Origin: an uncultured Verrucomicrobiae bacterium
GTDB taxonomy: Bacteria > Verrucomicrobiota > Verrucomicrobiia > Limisphaerales > UBA1100
Direction: 5' to 3'
DNA: 64,000 nucleotides
Assembly: GCA_937775205.1 (NCBI GenBank)
Contig: CALKBX010000002.1
Span: 1-64,000 of the forward strand
Each line of letters starts with the position of its first letter. Within the stretch, counting starts at the first letter, position 1. A program made the position numbers and the translations under genes. Shown here piece after piece: positions 54,166 to 62,799 of the stretch. Below the pieces are notes generated by a model. The model was not told the origin of the DNA. It made no database searches and was given only the letters and a program-made list of their open reading frames with translations.

Positions 54166-55180
54166 ATGGCTGATGCCAACCAAAATTTGCCCCGCCGCCC
54201 GCGCCGTCTTCGGCGCGATGCCGCCACTCGCGCGCTGTTGCAAGAGACGCGCGTGACGGTGGATGATTTGATTTGGCCGCTCTTTGTGAAGGACGGCGAG
54301 GGGGATGCCGAGCCGGTGCCCTCGATGCCTGGCGTGCTGCGGCATACGATCGCGGGTTTGGTGGATGAATGCCGCGAAGCGAGCGAGGCGGGCATCAAGG
54401 CGGTGGCGTTGTTTCCGGTGACGCCGCGTGGAGCAGAAGGACGCTCGAGGCACCGAGGCGCTTAATCCGGATTGCCTTGTGCTGCGCGCGGTTCGTGAGT
54501 TGAAAAAAGCTCTGTCGGATTTATTGGTGATCACTGACTTGGCGCTGGACCCTTATACCACGCACGGCCACGATGGCGTGCTCAACGCCGAAGGCACGGA
54601 CGTGGACAACGACGCCACGGTGGCCATCCTCGCCAAAATGGCCGTGTGCCAAGCGGAGGCCGGCGTGGATTGGGTGGCGCCTTCGGATATGATGGATGGC
54701 CGGGTAGGAGCCATCCGCGCGGCGCTGGATGCCGCCGACCATACGGATGTTTCCATCCTCGCGTATTCAGCAAAATACGCCTCGGCGTTTTACGGCCCTT
54801 TCCGCGATGCCGTGGGCAGCCAGCCGGCCACCGACGGGGCGTATCTCGACAAGCGCACCTATCAACTCAACCCCGCCAACCCGCGCGAAAGTATGGTGGA
54901 AGCCGCGCTGGATATTGAAGAGGGCGCGGATATTTTGATGGTGAAACCCGCCGGGCCGTATCTCGACATTCTCTGCCGGTTGCGCCAGCTCACAGATTTA
55001 CCGCTGGCGGGGTATCAGGTTTCCGGTGAGTACGCGCAAATTCATGCCGCCGCCGAGCGCGGCTGGCTGGACCTCGCCGCTACGCGCGACGAATCGCTAC
55101 TGGCCATCAAGCGCGCGGGCGCGGATCTCATCCTCACTTATTTTGCCAAAGACATTGCCCAAGATATTGCAAACGGTTGA
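54166..55180 (+). CDS. hemB: Delta-aminolevulinic acid dehydratase (porphobilinogen synthase), one frameshift
   Basis: Condenses two 5-aminolevulinates into porphobilinogen in heme synthesis. About 337 residues if one extra base near 54427 is removed (ALFPVTP then VEQKDARGTEALNPD). Start ATG 54166: ADANQNLPRRPRRLRRDAATRALLQET. Active-site lysines in YSAKYASAFYGPFRDA and ILMVKPAG; APSDMMDGRVGAIR present. The zinc-binding cysteines of the E. coli type are absent (LALDPYTTHGHDGV), indicating the magnesium-type enzyme. As hemB is normally essential, a real frameshift is unlikely; sequence error is the simpler view. Confidence 0.92.
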
Positions 55181-56625
55181 TGAGCGACACCTCGACAGAC
55201 ATCGCCGTCCTTGAGGCATTCGATTTTTCCTCCTGCCCGGGCGTGTCCTTTGGCGAAGCCAACCGAACTCAGTGGCGGACGGATATTCCTTACGCCGAAG
55301 GTCTGCGCCGCGCGCTGGTGCATTTTCAGGAATTGGAGATGGAACTGCCGCACGCCGATTGGCGGCACGGGGTGTACCGGTTTCAAATCGATCTTGTGCA
55401 GCGCGGCTATTTGCAATCCTTCCACCTTGAGACCGGCCAAGCCATCACCACCCGCAGCTCGTTGCCGGCCCACGGCGACACGGTTTTGAATCCGGTGTTC
55501 TATCGGTTCGATGAACCCGAGGAGCATTATTTAATTGTCGGATTTCATCCGCCGCGCTTGGTCGGCTTTTATTTTCCCAAACGCAAACAGGTGGTGAGCA
55601 TTATGAACCACGCGCATCCGGTGCTGCAAATGGGCTGGGAACCGGCGCGGCTGGCGATGAGCTGCCGGATGCTGGAGGAGCTGATGCTTGGCCGCGAAGC
55701 GGCAGTGGCTGCCTATTGTGCGGGCGATGCGGATCATCGGTTGGTGCTCACGCAATCCTTTCACCCCAACGTGGGCCATCAATTGCGCGAGGAATTCCCC
55801 ATGTTGTGGAAACTTTTCAACGAAAACAAATCAGCCGCGGCGTTGTTGACGGGTCCTTTTGATGCCCTCGATTTGTCGCAGCAACTGCCCGCGGAGGTGG
55901 CGCGCGAGGCGATTTCCCTCAACGAATCCGAGGTGCCGTGGGCGGTCACTTTTTTTGATGCGGTGCTGGAGCGCGGCCTGTTGGTGGGACGCATGGGGTG
56001 CCATTCGCACATGCCCGCGGCGATGCAGGCGGCATTGCAGGAGGGCTTTCGCCGGCGGCATCCGGCGGAGCACGCGCAGATGCGGGCAGAACTGCGCGAC
56101 CGTTGGCCGGTGGTGTGGTTGACGCTGCGCGCGCATAATCGCAAGTGGGTGGATGAGGGGGCGCACTTGAGCCGGTTGGTGGAGGCGGTCACCGCGAAGT
56201 ATCCACGCGCTTCATTTGTTTTGGATGGGATGGGAGATGTGCGCGGGAGCGCGGATGAAATTTTGCAAACCGACGCGCGCATGGTAGACGCGGTGGGGCG
56301 TTCGTTCACCGAGGCGCTGGCGTGCTTCAGCCTGTGCGACAGCTACGTGATGCCTTACAGCAATTCCTGCGCGCTGCACATGGTGGATCCGCGCGCCGGC
56401 GTGGTGCACGGGTTAAAGGGTTGGATTCCGGACGAGCCTTTTGAGCCGGCGAATACGGAAGACAAAGTGCTCGCTCGCGTGGTGCATGGAGTGAAACATC
56501 CCACCGGCGATGCCGATTACGATGCGTGGGTGACCACTTGCGATTACGATTTATCCGGCGACTTGGTGCTCTCCGCACTGCTCGAAGTGCTGGCGGAATT
56601 GCCCGAACGCGATTCCACCCAGTGA
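55180..56625 (+). CDS. Conserved protein, glycosyltransferase-like (GT-B) C-terminal half
   Basis: 481 residues, no signal or membrane segment. The C-terminal half has strand-helix order and motifs like a GT-B glycosyltransferase: VVWLTLRAHNRKWVDEG, FVLDGMGDVRG, DAVGRSFTEALACFSLCDSYVMPYSNSCALHM. The N-terminal half (DIPYAEGLRRALVHFQELEME...YRFQIDLV) is unfamiliar. ATG 55180 overlaps the hemB stop (TGATG), so the two are coupled. The 3' end overlaps the convergent MscS gene by 82 bases. Substrate unknown. Confidence 0.6.
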   Translation: MSDTSTDIAVLEAFDFSSCPGVSFGEANRTQWRTDIPYAEGLRRALVHFQELEMELPHADWRHGVYRFQIDLVQRGYLQSFHLETGQAITTRSSLPAHGDTVLNPVFYRFDEPEEHYLIVGFHPPRLVGFYFPKRKQVVSIMNHAHPVLQMGWEPARLAMSCRMLEELMLGREAAVAAYCAGDADHRLVLTQSFHPNVGHQLREEFPMLWKLFNENKSAAALLTGPFDALDLSQQLPAEVAREAISLNESEVPWAVTFFDAVLERGLLVGRMGCHSHMPAAMQAALQEGFRRRHPAEHAQMRAELRDRWPVVWLTLRAHNRKWVDEGAHLSRLVEAVTAKYPRASFVLDGMGDVRGSADEILQTDARMVDAVGRSFTEALACFSLCDSYVMPYSNSCALHMVDPRAGVVHGLKGWIPDEPFEPANTEDKVLARVVHGVKHPTGDADYDAWVTTCDYDLSGDLVLSALLEVLAELPERDSTQ

Positions 56626-57656
56626 GTGGTGGGGGTGCTGATACTTAGGCCAAATTTTTCCTGTAGTTCGTAGGCGGCGAGGTTCACCGCATCGCGCACG
56701 GCCAGTAGTTTTTCTGGTGTATTCAACACATATCCCAACCGCCAGCGCGCGGCGTGGTCGTCATTTTCCTTGAGGGCGATGAGGGGGTTGCGCTCCGCAT
56801 TCATCCCTTCGCCAGCTGCTGCGGCTTTTTGGTGCACGGCATTGAGAAAGTCGTGCACGGTTTTCACGGGTGTGCCGTAGCCAATTTTGAAATCAACATA
56901 ATCTTTGAAGGGGCCACCGGGGTTTTGCTTGTAAAGATCCACGCGGTTGGTGAGGAGGCAGGCGTTGGGCAGCATGATGTCGTGGCCGTGCACGAGGTCG
57001 CGTATATGAGTTTGGCGCGCGCGGATTTCAAGCACGATGCCGAGCACGTCCTCGGCGGGGATGGCGATCACATCACCGCGTCCGAGGCGTTCGCTACTGA
57101 TGAGCAGGATGCCGCTGAGGAAATCGCGCATCCAATAGTCCTTGGTGATGAACACTAGCAACGCGAGGAAGCCAAGCACGCCGGTGGTTTGCAGGGAATC
57201 CTTGAGTCCCCAAATATTGACGAGCACCACCACCGAGCCCACCAAAATGATAAAGTACGCCAGCAGTTCCAGCGTGCGCGAGGTGGAGGTTTCCACCCGG
57301 CGCGTGAACCCCATTACTGTGATTCCCTTGCCGTATCGCGAGAGCAACAGCGCCTCGGCCAGATGCATGACGAGGTACGCACACAGCAGTGTAAGGCAGG
57401 TTTGGCTGAGTTGCTCGGCTGGAAATCGATCGCTGTGAATAGCCACCGAGAGGATGAACGTGATGAATACGACGAGATTGAACCCATGCAAAATACGCAG
57501 GCGCGAATTCATCCGCGCCTCTTCCTGAATGGCGCCGTAGCGCGAGGCAATTTTTTTGGAGAAAATATAAACGAGAATGTTCACCGCGAACGTGAACCAC
57601 TCGATGACTTCCACCGCCTCGAGGCGCGGCAGGATTTGGGTGTTCCAAAATTCCAT
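56544..57656 (-). CDS. MscS-family mechanosensitive ion channel
   Basis: 370 residues. Several N-terminal transmembrane helices (ILVYIFSKKI..., FNLVVFITFILSVAI, TCLTLLCAYLVMHLAEALLL), the pore-lining helix region (LQTTGVLGFLALLVFITKDYWMRDFLSGILLIS) and the MscS beta domain (LGRGDVIAIPAEDVLGIVLEIRARQTHIRDLVHGHDIMLPNACL). Opens under membrane tension to relieve osmotic stress. C-terminus Ser-rich and disordered. Confidence 0.9.
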   Translation of the reverse strand: MEFWNTQILPRLEAVEVIEWFTFAVNILVYIFSKKIASRYGAIQEEARMNSRLRILHGFNLVVFITFILSVAIHSDRFPAEQLSQTCLTLLCAYLVMHLAEALLLSRYGKGITVMGFTRRVETSTSRTLELLAYFIILVGSVVVLVNIWGLKDSLQTTGVLGFLALLVFITKDYWMRDFLSGILLISSERLGRGDVIAIPAEDVLGIVLEIRARQTHIRDLVHGHDIMLPNACLLTNRVDLYKQNPGGPFKDYVDFKIGYGTPVKTVHDFLNAVHQKAAAAGEGMNAERNPLIALKENDDHAARWRLGYVLNTPEKLLAVRDAVNLAAYELQEKFGLSISTPTTHWVESRSGNSASTSSSAESTKSPDKS

Positions 57657-57680
57657 TGTCAGCAGGAGGGTGCGCCGGGT

Positions 57681-58610
57681 TTATTTCTCGCGCTTGGCCA
57701 CGAAGGTTTCCACCAGTTGCTTGGCGCGTGTAAGGTCTGCCGCCGGCATGGCCCCTTCCAGACGGGCCGTGGCGGTGGTCATATTCTTTTCGGTCTCCTT
57801 TAGCATTTCGTCATGCTTCAATTTTGCGGCCCATTCCTCTTCGGACAATTTTTTCTTGAACCGCGCCTTGGTGCTGGGTGACATCTGGTATTCCTTGGCA
57901 TTGCGTTCCGCGAGGGAAAACCATTTGTACGCCTGCACCAAATCCTGCGTGGCGCCCTGCCCTTTCATATACAGTTGGGCGAGATTTTGCTGGGCTGGGC
58001 CAAAGCCCTGGTTGGCGGAGCGGCTGTACCAATGCAGGGCATCCACGAAATCAGGTGTATCGAGTACTGTGCCGTTCGCGGTGCCTTTTTCTAGCAAATA
58101 CCCCAGCGCAAACTGCGCATCCGCCAGCCCGGCCTTGGCGGCGCGGGTGTGCCATTTTGCCGCGCTCGGGAGGTCTTTTTTTACCCCTTTGCCTTGTTCG
58201 TAGAGCATCCCCAAGTTGAACTGCGCGATGCGCGCGCCGGGGATTAGGATTTCTTCGCCGCCTTTGATTCGGTTCATATCCATCTCTGGATTGGCCTCAC
58301 GAATCAGCTCCAGTGGGATGCCAAACCGGACGTTGACTTGCCAACGGGATTCGCCACTTTTCACCGTGTAATTAGTTGCCGTGCCCGCCAGCTCAAACCA
58401 CTGCGCGGCCTTCGCGGAGTCCTGCGGATATTTCTCTTTGTTTCCTTCCAGAAAAATTACGCCCCATTCAATCTGACTGGGGCGATGCCCCGTCGCGGCG
58501 TCCTTTTCCCGGTTGCCGTCGTAGTCCGGATCTTTGCAGCCCCACGCGCCCGCCAGCACGGCCACCAGTAGACCCAATTTCGTTGAGTTCAATATGCCCC
58601 TCGTCATCAT
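57681..58610 (-). CDS. LysM- and Sel1-repeat lipoprotein
   Basis: 309 residues. Lipoprotein signal (LGLLVAVLAGAWGC). Organised as a first Sel1-like unit (DSAKAAQWFELAGT), then a LysM-like peptidoglycan-binding module (YTVKSGESRWQVNVRFGIPLELIREANPEMDMNRIKGGEEILIP), then three Sel1 repeats (AQFNLGMLYEQGKGVKKDLPSAAKWHTRAAKAG; AQFALGYLLEKG; AQQNLAQLYMKGQG) and a helical tail. Interleaving LysM within a Sel1 array is unusual. Probably anchored in the envelope, bridging peptidoglycan and protein partners. Confidence 0.85.
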   Translation of the reverse strand: MMTRGILNSTKLGLLVAVLAGAWGCKDPDYDGNREKDAATGHRPSQIEWGVIFLEGNKEKYPQDSAKAAQWFELAGTATNYTVKSGESRWQVNVRFGIPLELIREANPEMDMNRIKGGEEILIPGARIAQFNLGMLYEQGKGVKKDLPSAAKWHTRAAKAGLADAQFALGYLLEKGTANGTVLDTPDFVDALHWYSRSANQGFGPAQQNLAQLYMKGQGATQDLVQAYKWFSLAERNAKEYQMSPSTKARFKKKLSEEEWAAKLKHDEMLKETEKNMTTATARLEGAMPAADLTRAKQLVETFVAKREK

Positions 58611-58693
58611 ATCGCCACCTTACGGTATCAGCCGCCTCACCGCAAGTTTTCCCCCTTGCCCGTCGCCCCTGCTGGCCGCATTGTATTTTCATT

Positions 58694-59593
58694 ATGAAGA
58701 AACTCATCGCCTGCCTTGCCGTCCTGCTCCTCCCCGGCTGCATTGAATTTGAAAAACAAACCCTCGTCTTCCGGCATTATCCCGAGACCGATACCCTCGT
58801 CATCTGGCAACACTACGAAGGCATCCACGGCGAAGACCAAGAGCACGGCCTCAGCGAAAAGGAATGCGATCAGCTCCACTCCGTGGTCAACGGCCAACGG
58901 ACGTTTTTCTTTGCGAATTGGGTTACTGAGTACAACGCAAAGGATGCCGACCGAGTCATCATCGACTTGGAGGCCGAACTGAAAATGGGCATTGAGCCCA
59001 AAGCCAAGGTGGATGAAGCCCGCCAGATGCTGGTGTTCGCGAAGCTGGTCAAAAAAAGTGTGACGATTGAAAACGGCCCATTTTATCTCAACAAACAACA
59101 GCGCCTCTCCGCCACCCAACAAATCACTATTCGTAATGCGGGCAAGATTATCCGGGAATTAAACAGCGCACTGTGGGCCTCCATTTTGAGGGAGGATGCT
59201 CCTTTTGGAGTTTTTGAGGAAGGCGATCCCAACATCGAATTGCTCGAGAAATCAGCTCACGCCAAAATGGAATATCTCACCCTCCAAGGCCAGCGATTGC
59301 GTTTCCAATGCCCATTGACGAAGAAAAATTTCCGTGAGATTGACGTCAACGAGATGAAAATATTCCGCAAGGCAGGCGTCACTTTTGAGCATAAAGATAA
59401 TCTGATCATCGTTACAATGGGGAAGCTCAAAGCTGAGCAAACTGCCGTTTCCATCCCGCTGCAGAAAGTGGCTTTCCAGCCCAATGCCACCGAGGCGGTT
59501 TCCAAACGCTATGGCCTTGCGGAAGATTTTGATCCCGTCCAGTCGCGCGCGAAGTTTCTCAAGGAAAGCGACGCACGCTATCTCAAAAAATAG
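58694..59593 (+). CDS. Lipoprotein, unknown function
   Basis: 299 residues from ATG 58694; lipoprotein signal KKLIACLAVLLLPGC. The mature part begins IEFEKQTLVFRHYPETDTLVIWQHYEGI and continues as a mixed alpha/beta domain. I do not recognise a family. Divergent from the LysM/Sel1 lipoprotein gene, with 83 bases between the two starts. Confidence 0.78.
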   Translation: MKKLIACLAVLLLPGCIEFEKQTLVFRHYPETDTLVIWQHYEGIHGEDQEHGLSEKECDQLHSVVNGQRTFFFANWVTEYNAKDADRVIIDLEAELKMGIEPKAKVDEARQMLVFAKLVKKSVTIENGPFYLNKQQRLSATQQITIRNAGKIIRELNSALWASILREDAPFGVFEEGDPNIELLEKSAHAKMEYLTLQGQRLRFQCPLTKKNFREIDVNEMKIFRKAGVTFEHKDNLIIVTMGKLKAEQTAVSIPLQKVAFQPNATEAVSKRYGLAEDFDPVQSRAKFLKESDARYLKK

Positions 59594-59673
59594 CGCCGCC
59601 TAAATCCATTCTGTGAATAATGCGCCCTTGTTTGCGCGACGGCGATGTTTAGGCTGCGCTCAAGAAGGTTGGA

Positions 59674-61521
59674 ATGGAGACACCGTCGTTTTTTTCGCGG
59701 GCCACCGGTACGCTGGTGAACCCTTTATCCAAAGCAGTGGATTCCGTGCGTGAAGTCATCGCGCATCATGCGGGTGATCCGGATGAAAAATTGCTGCTGC
59801 AAAATATGCTGCAGCTGTTTGTGGTCGTGCTGCGCGCCGATGGCGCGGTGTCCGCCACCGAGCAACAAGCCGTGGCCACGCTGGTGCGCGATGTGTACGG
59901 CGAAGCCGCGGCCGCGCAATTGCAGCAAATGCTCGCCGGGGACAAAGCTCCCGACCTCACCGAAGTCTGCGCCGGATTGGCATCACTCACTGCCGAGGAA
60001 AAAGAAATTCTCCTGCGCGCCCTGTTCACCGCCGCGTTTGCCGACAACCAATACGCCGAGGAAGAGGAGGAATGCATGCACCGCATCGCGCGCGAGCTGG
60101 GCCTTCCTGAGGAAACTTTCCAACGCGAGGAAGCCGCCGCGCTGGAGCAGCATAACCGCCGGATGAAACTCGTGCGCAGCAGCACCGGCCTTATCGCTTC
60201 GGTGGTCGTCATCGGCATTTTCATTCTCACCGCCACTTTTCTGAAGGCGGTTTTGTTCGGGCTTATTCTGGCTTATTTTTTCCTGCCGTTGCAGCAGCGT
60301 TACACGCGCAGTTTTTTGGAAAACGGAATCCTCGCCAAGCTCTTCGGAGTGGCGAAATTTTTGATCGTGAAACCCATCTCATGGATTATCGGCGCCGTGA
60401 GCGGGCTCTTCCGCAAAACCAAACCCGCCGCGCCTAAGTCCGAAACAGAAGACGAGCGCGTTCAGTCCGCCATCAGCCGCGCGTGTAATGCCACCGTGCT
60501 TTCCGTGGTGCTGACGCTATTGCTCATCGTGGGCGGGCTCGTGGTGGTGACGATCAGCGTGAAGCCCAAGGAAATTGATGCCGACAAAGCCCGCACCCAA
60601 CTGGCCGGTCTCGTGGGCAAAGCCACCGGCGCGCCGCTTATCGGCGATGCCGCCAAGGAACTCAAAATCACGCTCGACGACCCAAAGGCATTTGAAAAAC
60701 TAAAAGAGAAATTTATGAGCGGTTCCGGCGAAAGTGCCGGTGAAAAAAAATCCGTGATGAGCAGCACCGGCAAAGCCCTGGCCGCCGCGGCATCCATCCT
60801 CGGGACTGTTGGTAATTTTTTGCTCAACACGCTGCTGGCGATTTTCTTCTTCTCATTTTTCCTCGGAAAAATGGCCGCTTATCATCGGCGCCACAGTGCT
60901 GACAGCGGCGACAGTGCAGACAGCAAAGAAGGTGATTACCTCGTGCAAAGCCTGTTCGAAACTTCGTGGCTGCCCACCACCAGCGAGGAAACCCTCCGCA
61001 GCGCCGCCGAGGTCATCAACGAAGTTTTCTTCAAACTCAAAACGTGGGTGCGTGGTTATCTGTGGATTATCATCATCGAAACCGTGATTTACATTACCGT
61101 CTTCCTGCTGCTCGGCGTGCCCTATGCCGTGCCGCTGGGAATGGTGGCCGGCCTCACTGTGTTGCTGCCATTCCTCGGGCCGCTCGTCAGCGTGATGCTC
61201 ACCATCGGCGTCTGCGTCGTCACCGGTCACGCAGACCTCACTTTGCTCGGGCTTATTGGCGCCACGTACGTGGCGATGAATTTGATTGTTGAACAACTTT
61301 TCCTCTACCCCGCCTTCGTCGGCGAAGCGCTTGGATTGAACATTTTGGAAACGTTGATCGTGGTATTATTAGGCGGCCTCTTCGCCGGCCTCGCCGGAAT
61401 GATTTTCGCCGTCCCTGTTGCCAGCGTGTTGAAATTTTTAATCCCGCGCCTTTACCAAAGTTTTTTCCAATCCGACGAATTGGAATTGCCGGGGAGAGCC
61501 GAACCGGCAGGCGGCGATTAA
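59674..61521 (+). CDS. TerB-like domain fused to AI-2E/PerM-family transporter
   Basis: 615 residues. Residues about 30-155 are a TerB/co-chaperone-like helical domain (MLQLFVVVLRADGAVSATEQQAVATLVRDVYG; LFTAAFADNQYAEEEEECMHRIARELGL). Residues about 160-600 are an AI-2E (PerM) transporter: paired N-terminal helices, a long cytoplasmic/periplasmic segment (SVKPKEIDADKARTQLAGLVGKA), then LLGVPYAVPLGMVAGLTVLLPFLGPLVSVMLTIGV and LNILETLIVVLLGGLFAGLAGMIFAVPVASVLKFL. Members export autoinducer-2 or exchange Na+/H+. The TerB fusion may couple transport to stress sensing (inference). Confidence 0.85.
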   Translation: METPSFFSRATGTLVNPLSKAVDSVREVIAHHAGDPDEKLLLQNMLQLFVVVLRADGAVSATEQQAVATLVRDVYGEAAAAQLQQMLAGDKAPDLTEVCAGLASLTAEEKEILLRALFTAAFADNQYAEEEEECMHRIARELGLPEETFQREEAAALEQHNRRMKLVRSSTGLIASVVVIGIFILTATFLKAVLFGLILAYFFLPLQQRYTRSFLENGILAKLFGVAKFLIVKPISWIIGAVSGLFRKTKPAAPKSETEDERVQSAISRACNATVLSVVLTLLLIVGGLVVVTISVKPKEIDADKARTQLAGLVGKATGAPLIGDAAKELKITLDDPKAFEKLKEKFMSGSGESAGEKKSVMSSTGKALAAAASILGTVGNFLLNTLLAIFFFSFFLGKMAAYHRRHSADSGDSADSKEGDYLVQSLFETSWLPTTSEETLRSAAEVINEVFFKLKTWVRGYLWIIIIETVIYITVFLLLGVPYAVPLGMVAGLTVLLPFLGPLVSVMLTIGVCVVTGHADLTLLGLIGATYVAMNLIVEQLFLYPAFVGEALGLNILETLIVVLLGGLFAGLAGMIFAVPVASVLKFLIPRLYQSFFQSDELELPGRAEPAGGD

Positions 61522-61526
61522 GGTAG

Positions 61527-61570
61527 GGCGCGCTCTCCGAGCGCGCCAATGTAGCCCGGCCCGGGCTACA
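61527..61570. terminator. Two perfect hairpins between convergent genes
   Basis: GGCGCGCT/AGCGCGCC (61527-61547, loop CTCCG) and TGTAGCCCGG/CCGGGCTACA (61550-61570, one-base centre). They fill the gap between the transporter stop (61521) and the convergent propeller stop (61612) and could end both transcripts. The shape also resembles repeated extragenic palindromes. Confidence 0.6.
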
Positions 61571-61611
61571 ATTCTTCGGCGGGCCAAACACTGTCCACCA
61601 TCCATAAACCC

Positions 61612-62799
61612 CTACTCACTAATTTTATAAATCTTCTCATTGCTGCGCACATAAATCGCGCCGCCGCCCACGGCGGGGCTGCCGAGGATTTGATCATCGA
61701 GATTCAGTGTGCCGGTGATTTCGCCTTCTTTACCGCGGGTGTCCACGATCTGCAACAGTCCCGCTTCATTGACGCAATAAAGATGGGTGGCGGTGACCAC
61801 GTGGGTCGCGCTGAAGGGGCCCTTTAATCGAGTTTGCCAAAGGCGTTCCCCGGTCTTGAGGTTTCCCGCCGTGAGCACGCCGGCTTTGTTGGTGGCAAAG
61901 ACCTTGTCGCCCAATACCACGGGGCTTCCGGTGCCGGGCGAAAGGCGGCGGCTTTGCCAGAGTTCATTGGGCGTGTTTTCTGCATCGGCCTCGTTGAGCT
62001 CCAGCGCGGTGATGCCGCGGGAAGGCACATACAGCACGCCGCCGTGGAGAGTGCTGGAGGGGATGGTGGATGCGCCGCCGTCGTAGCTCCACGCCTTGGT
62101 GCCATCGACGGCGCGGATGGCGTCGATGCCGTTTTTGGATTGCAGCGCGATGAGGGTGTTGGTGAGGCGCACGGGCGATGTCCAGTTGGCGGCTTTGGGG
62201 CGATCGAGTTTCCAAAAGTTGACGCCGATGCGTTTGTTGAGGGCGAGCGTGTACGATTCGCTATCGTTTTCCACTTGCACGATAATCGCGCTGCCGATGA
62301 GCACCGGCGAGCTACTCATGCCGAGGCTGTTGCTGACGTTGGCATAATCGGCGGTGAGCCCGCGCAGCCATTGGAGATTGCCGTCGAGGTCGAGGCAAAT
62401 GACGTCGTTGGAGGAAAACACGGCGAAGATTTTTTTGCCGTCGCTGCACGGCGTGGGCGCGGCCACGCTGGTCTTGCCGTGGCACATTGTGCGCCCGGTG
62501 GCCCAAAATTGACGGTGCCAAATGAGGCCGCCGTCCTTGGCGTTCAGCGCGAGAATGTGCAGTCTGTTTTGGGTGATGCCGCTGCTGCAGGTGACGATGA
62601 TTTTTTCGCCAATCACCAACGCGCCGGACAACCCGCGTCCGGGGAGGGGGATGCTCCACTTGAGATTTTTTTCATTTAACGTGACCGGCAGATTTCTTTC
62701 CGAGGTGACGCCGTTGCCTTGGGGGCCTCGGAATTGTCGCCAATCCGCAGCAGTGGCTTGAAGGGCAAAGACGAGAGTGAATGCGGTAATGAGTTTCAT
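61612..62799 (-). CDS. Secreted PQQ-like beta-propeller protein
   Basis: 395 residues from ATG 62799; signal peptide KLITAFTLVFALQATAA. Propeller blades: DWRQFRGPQGNGVTSERNLP (typical first motif), LALNAKDGGLIWHRQF, VICLDLDGNLQWLRG, IDAIRAVDGTKAWSY, VLTAGNLKTGERLWQT, LLQIVDTRGKEGEITGTL, ending VRSNEKIYKI. BamB/quinoprotein-like fold; true PQQ binding is not shown. The start ATG overlaps the stop of the upstream HEAT-like gene (ATGA). Confidence 0.9.
   Translation of the reverse strand: MKLITAFTLVFALQATAADWRQFRGPQGNGVTSERNLPVTLNEKNLKWSIPLPGRGLSGALVIGEKIIVTCSSGITQNRLHILALNAKDGGLIWHRQFWATGRTMCHGKTSVAAPTPCSDGKKIFAVFSSNDVICLDLDGNLQWLRGLTADYANVSNSLGMSSSPVLIGSAIIVQVENDSESYTLALNKRIGVNFWKLDRPKAANWTSPVRLTNTLIALQSKNGIDAIRAVDGTKAWSYDGGASTIPSSTLHGGVLYVPSRGITALELNEADAENTPNELWQSRRLSPGTGSPVVLGDKVFATNKAGVLTAGNLKTGERLWQTRLKGPFSATHVVTATHLYCVNEAGLLQIVDTRGKEGEITGTLNLDDQILGSPAVGGGAIYVRSNEKIYKISE

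Noticed and set aside
17752-54427. Programmed ribosomal frameshifting as explanation for the frame changes
   Set aside because: Most sites have no slippery run, occur in unrelated genes, and nearly all require removal of exactly one base; sequence error explains them better.
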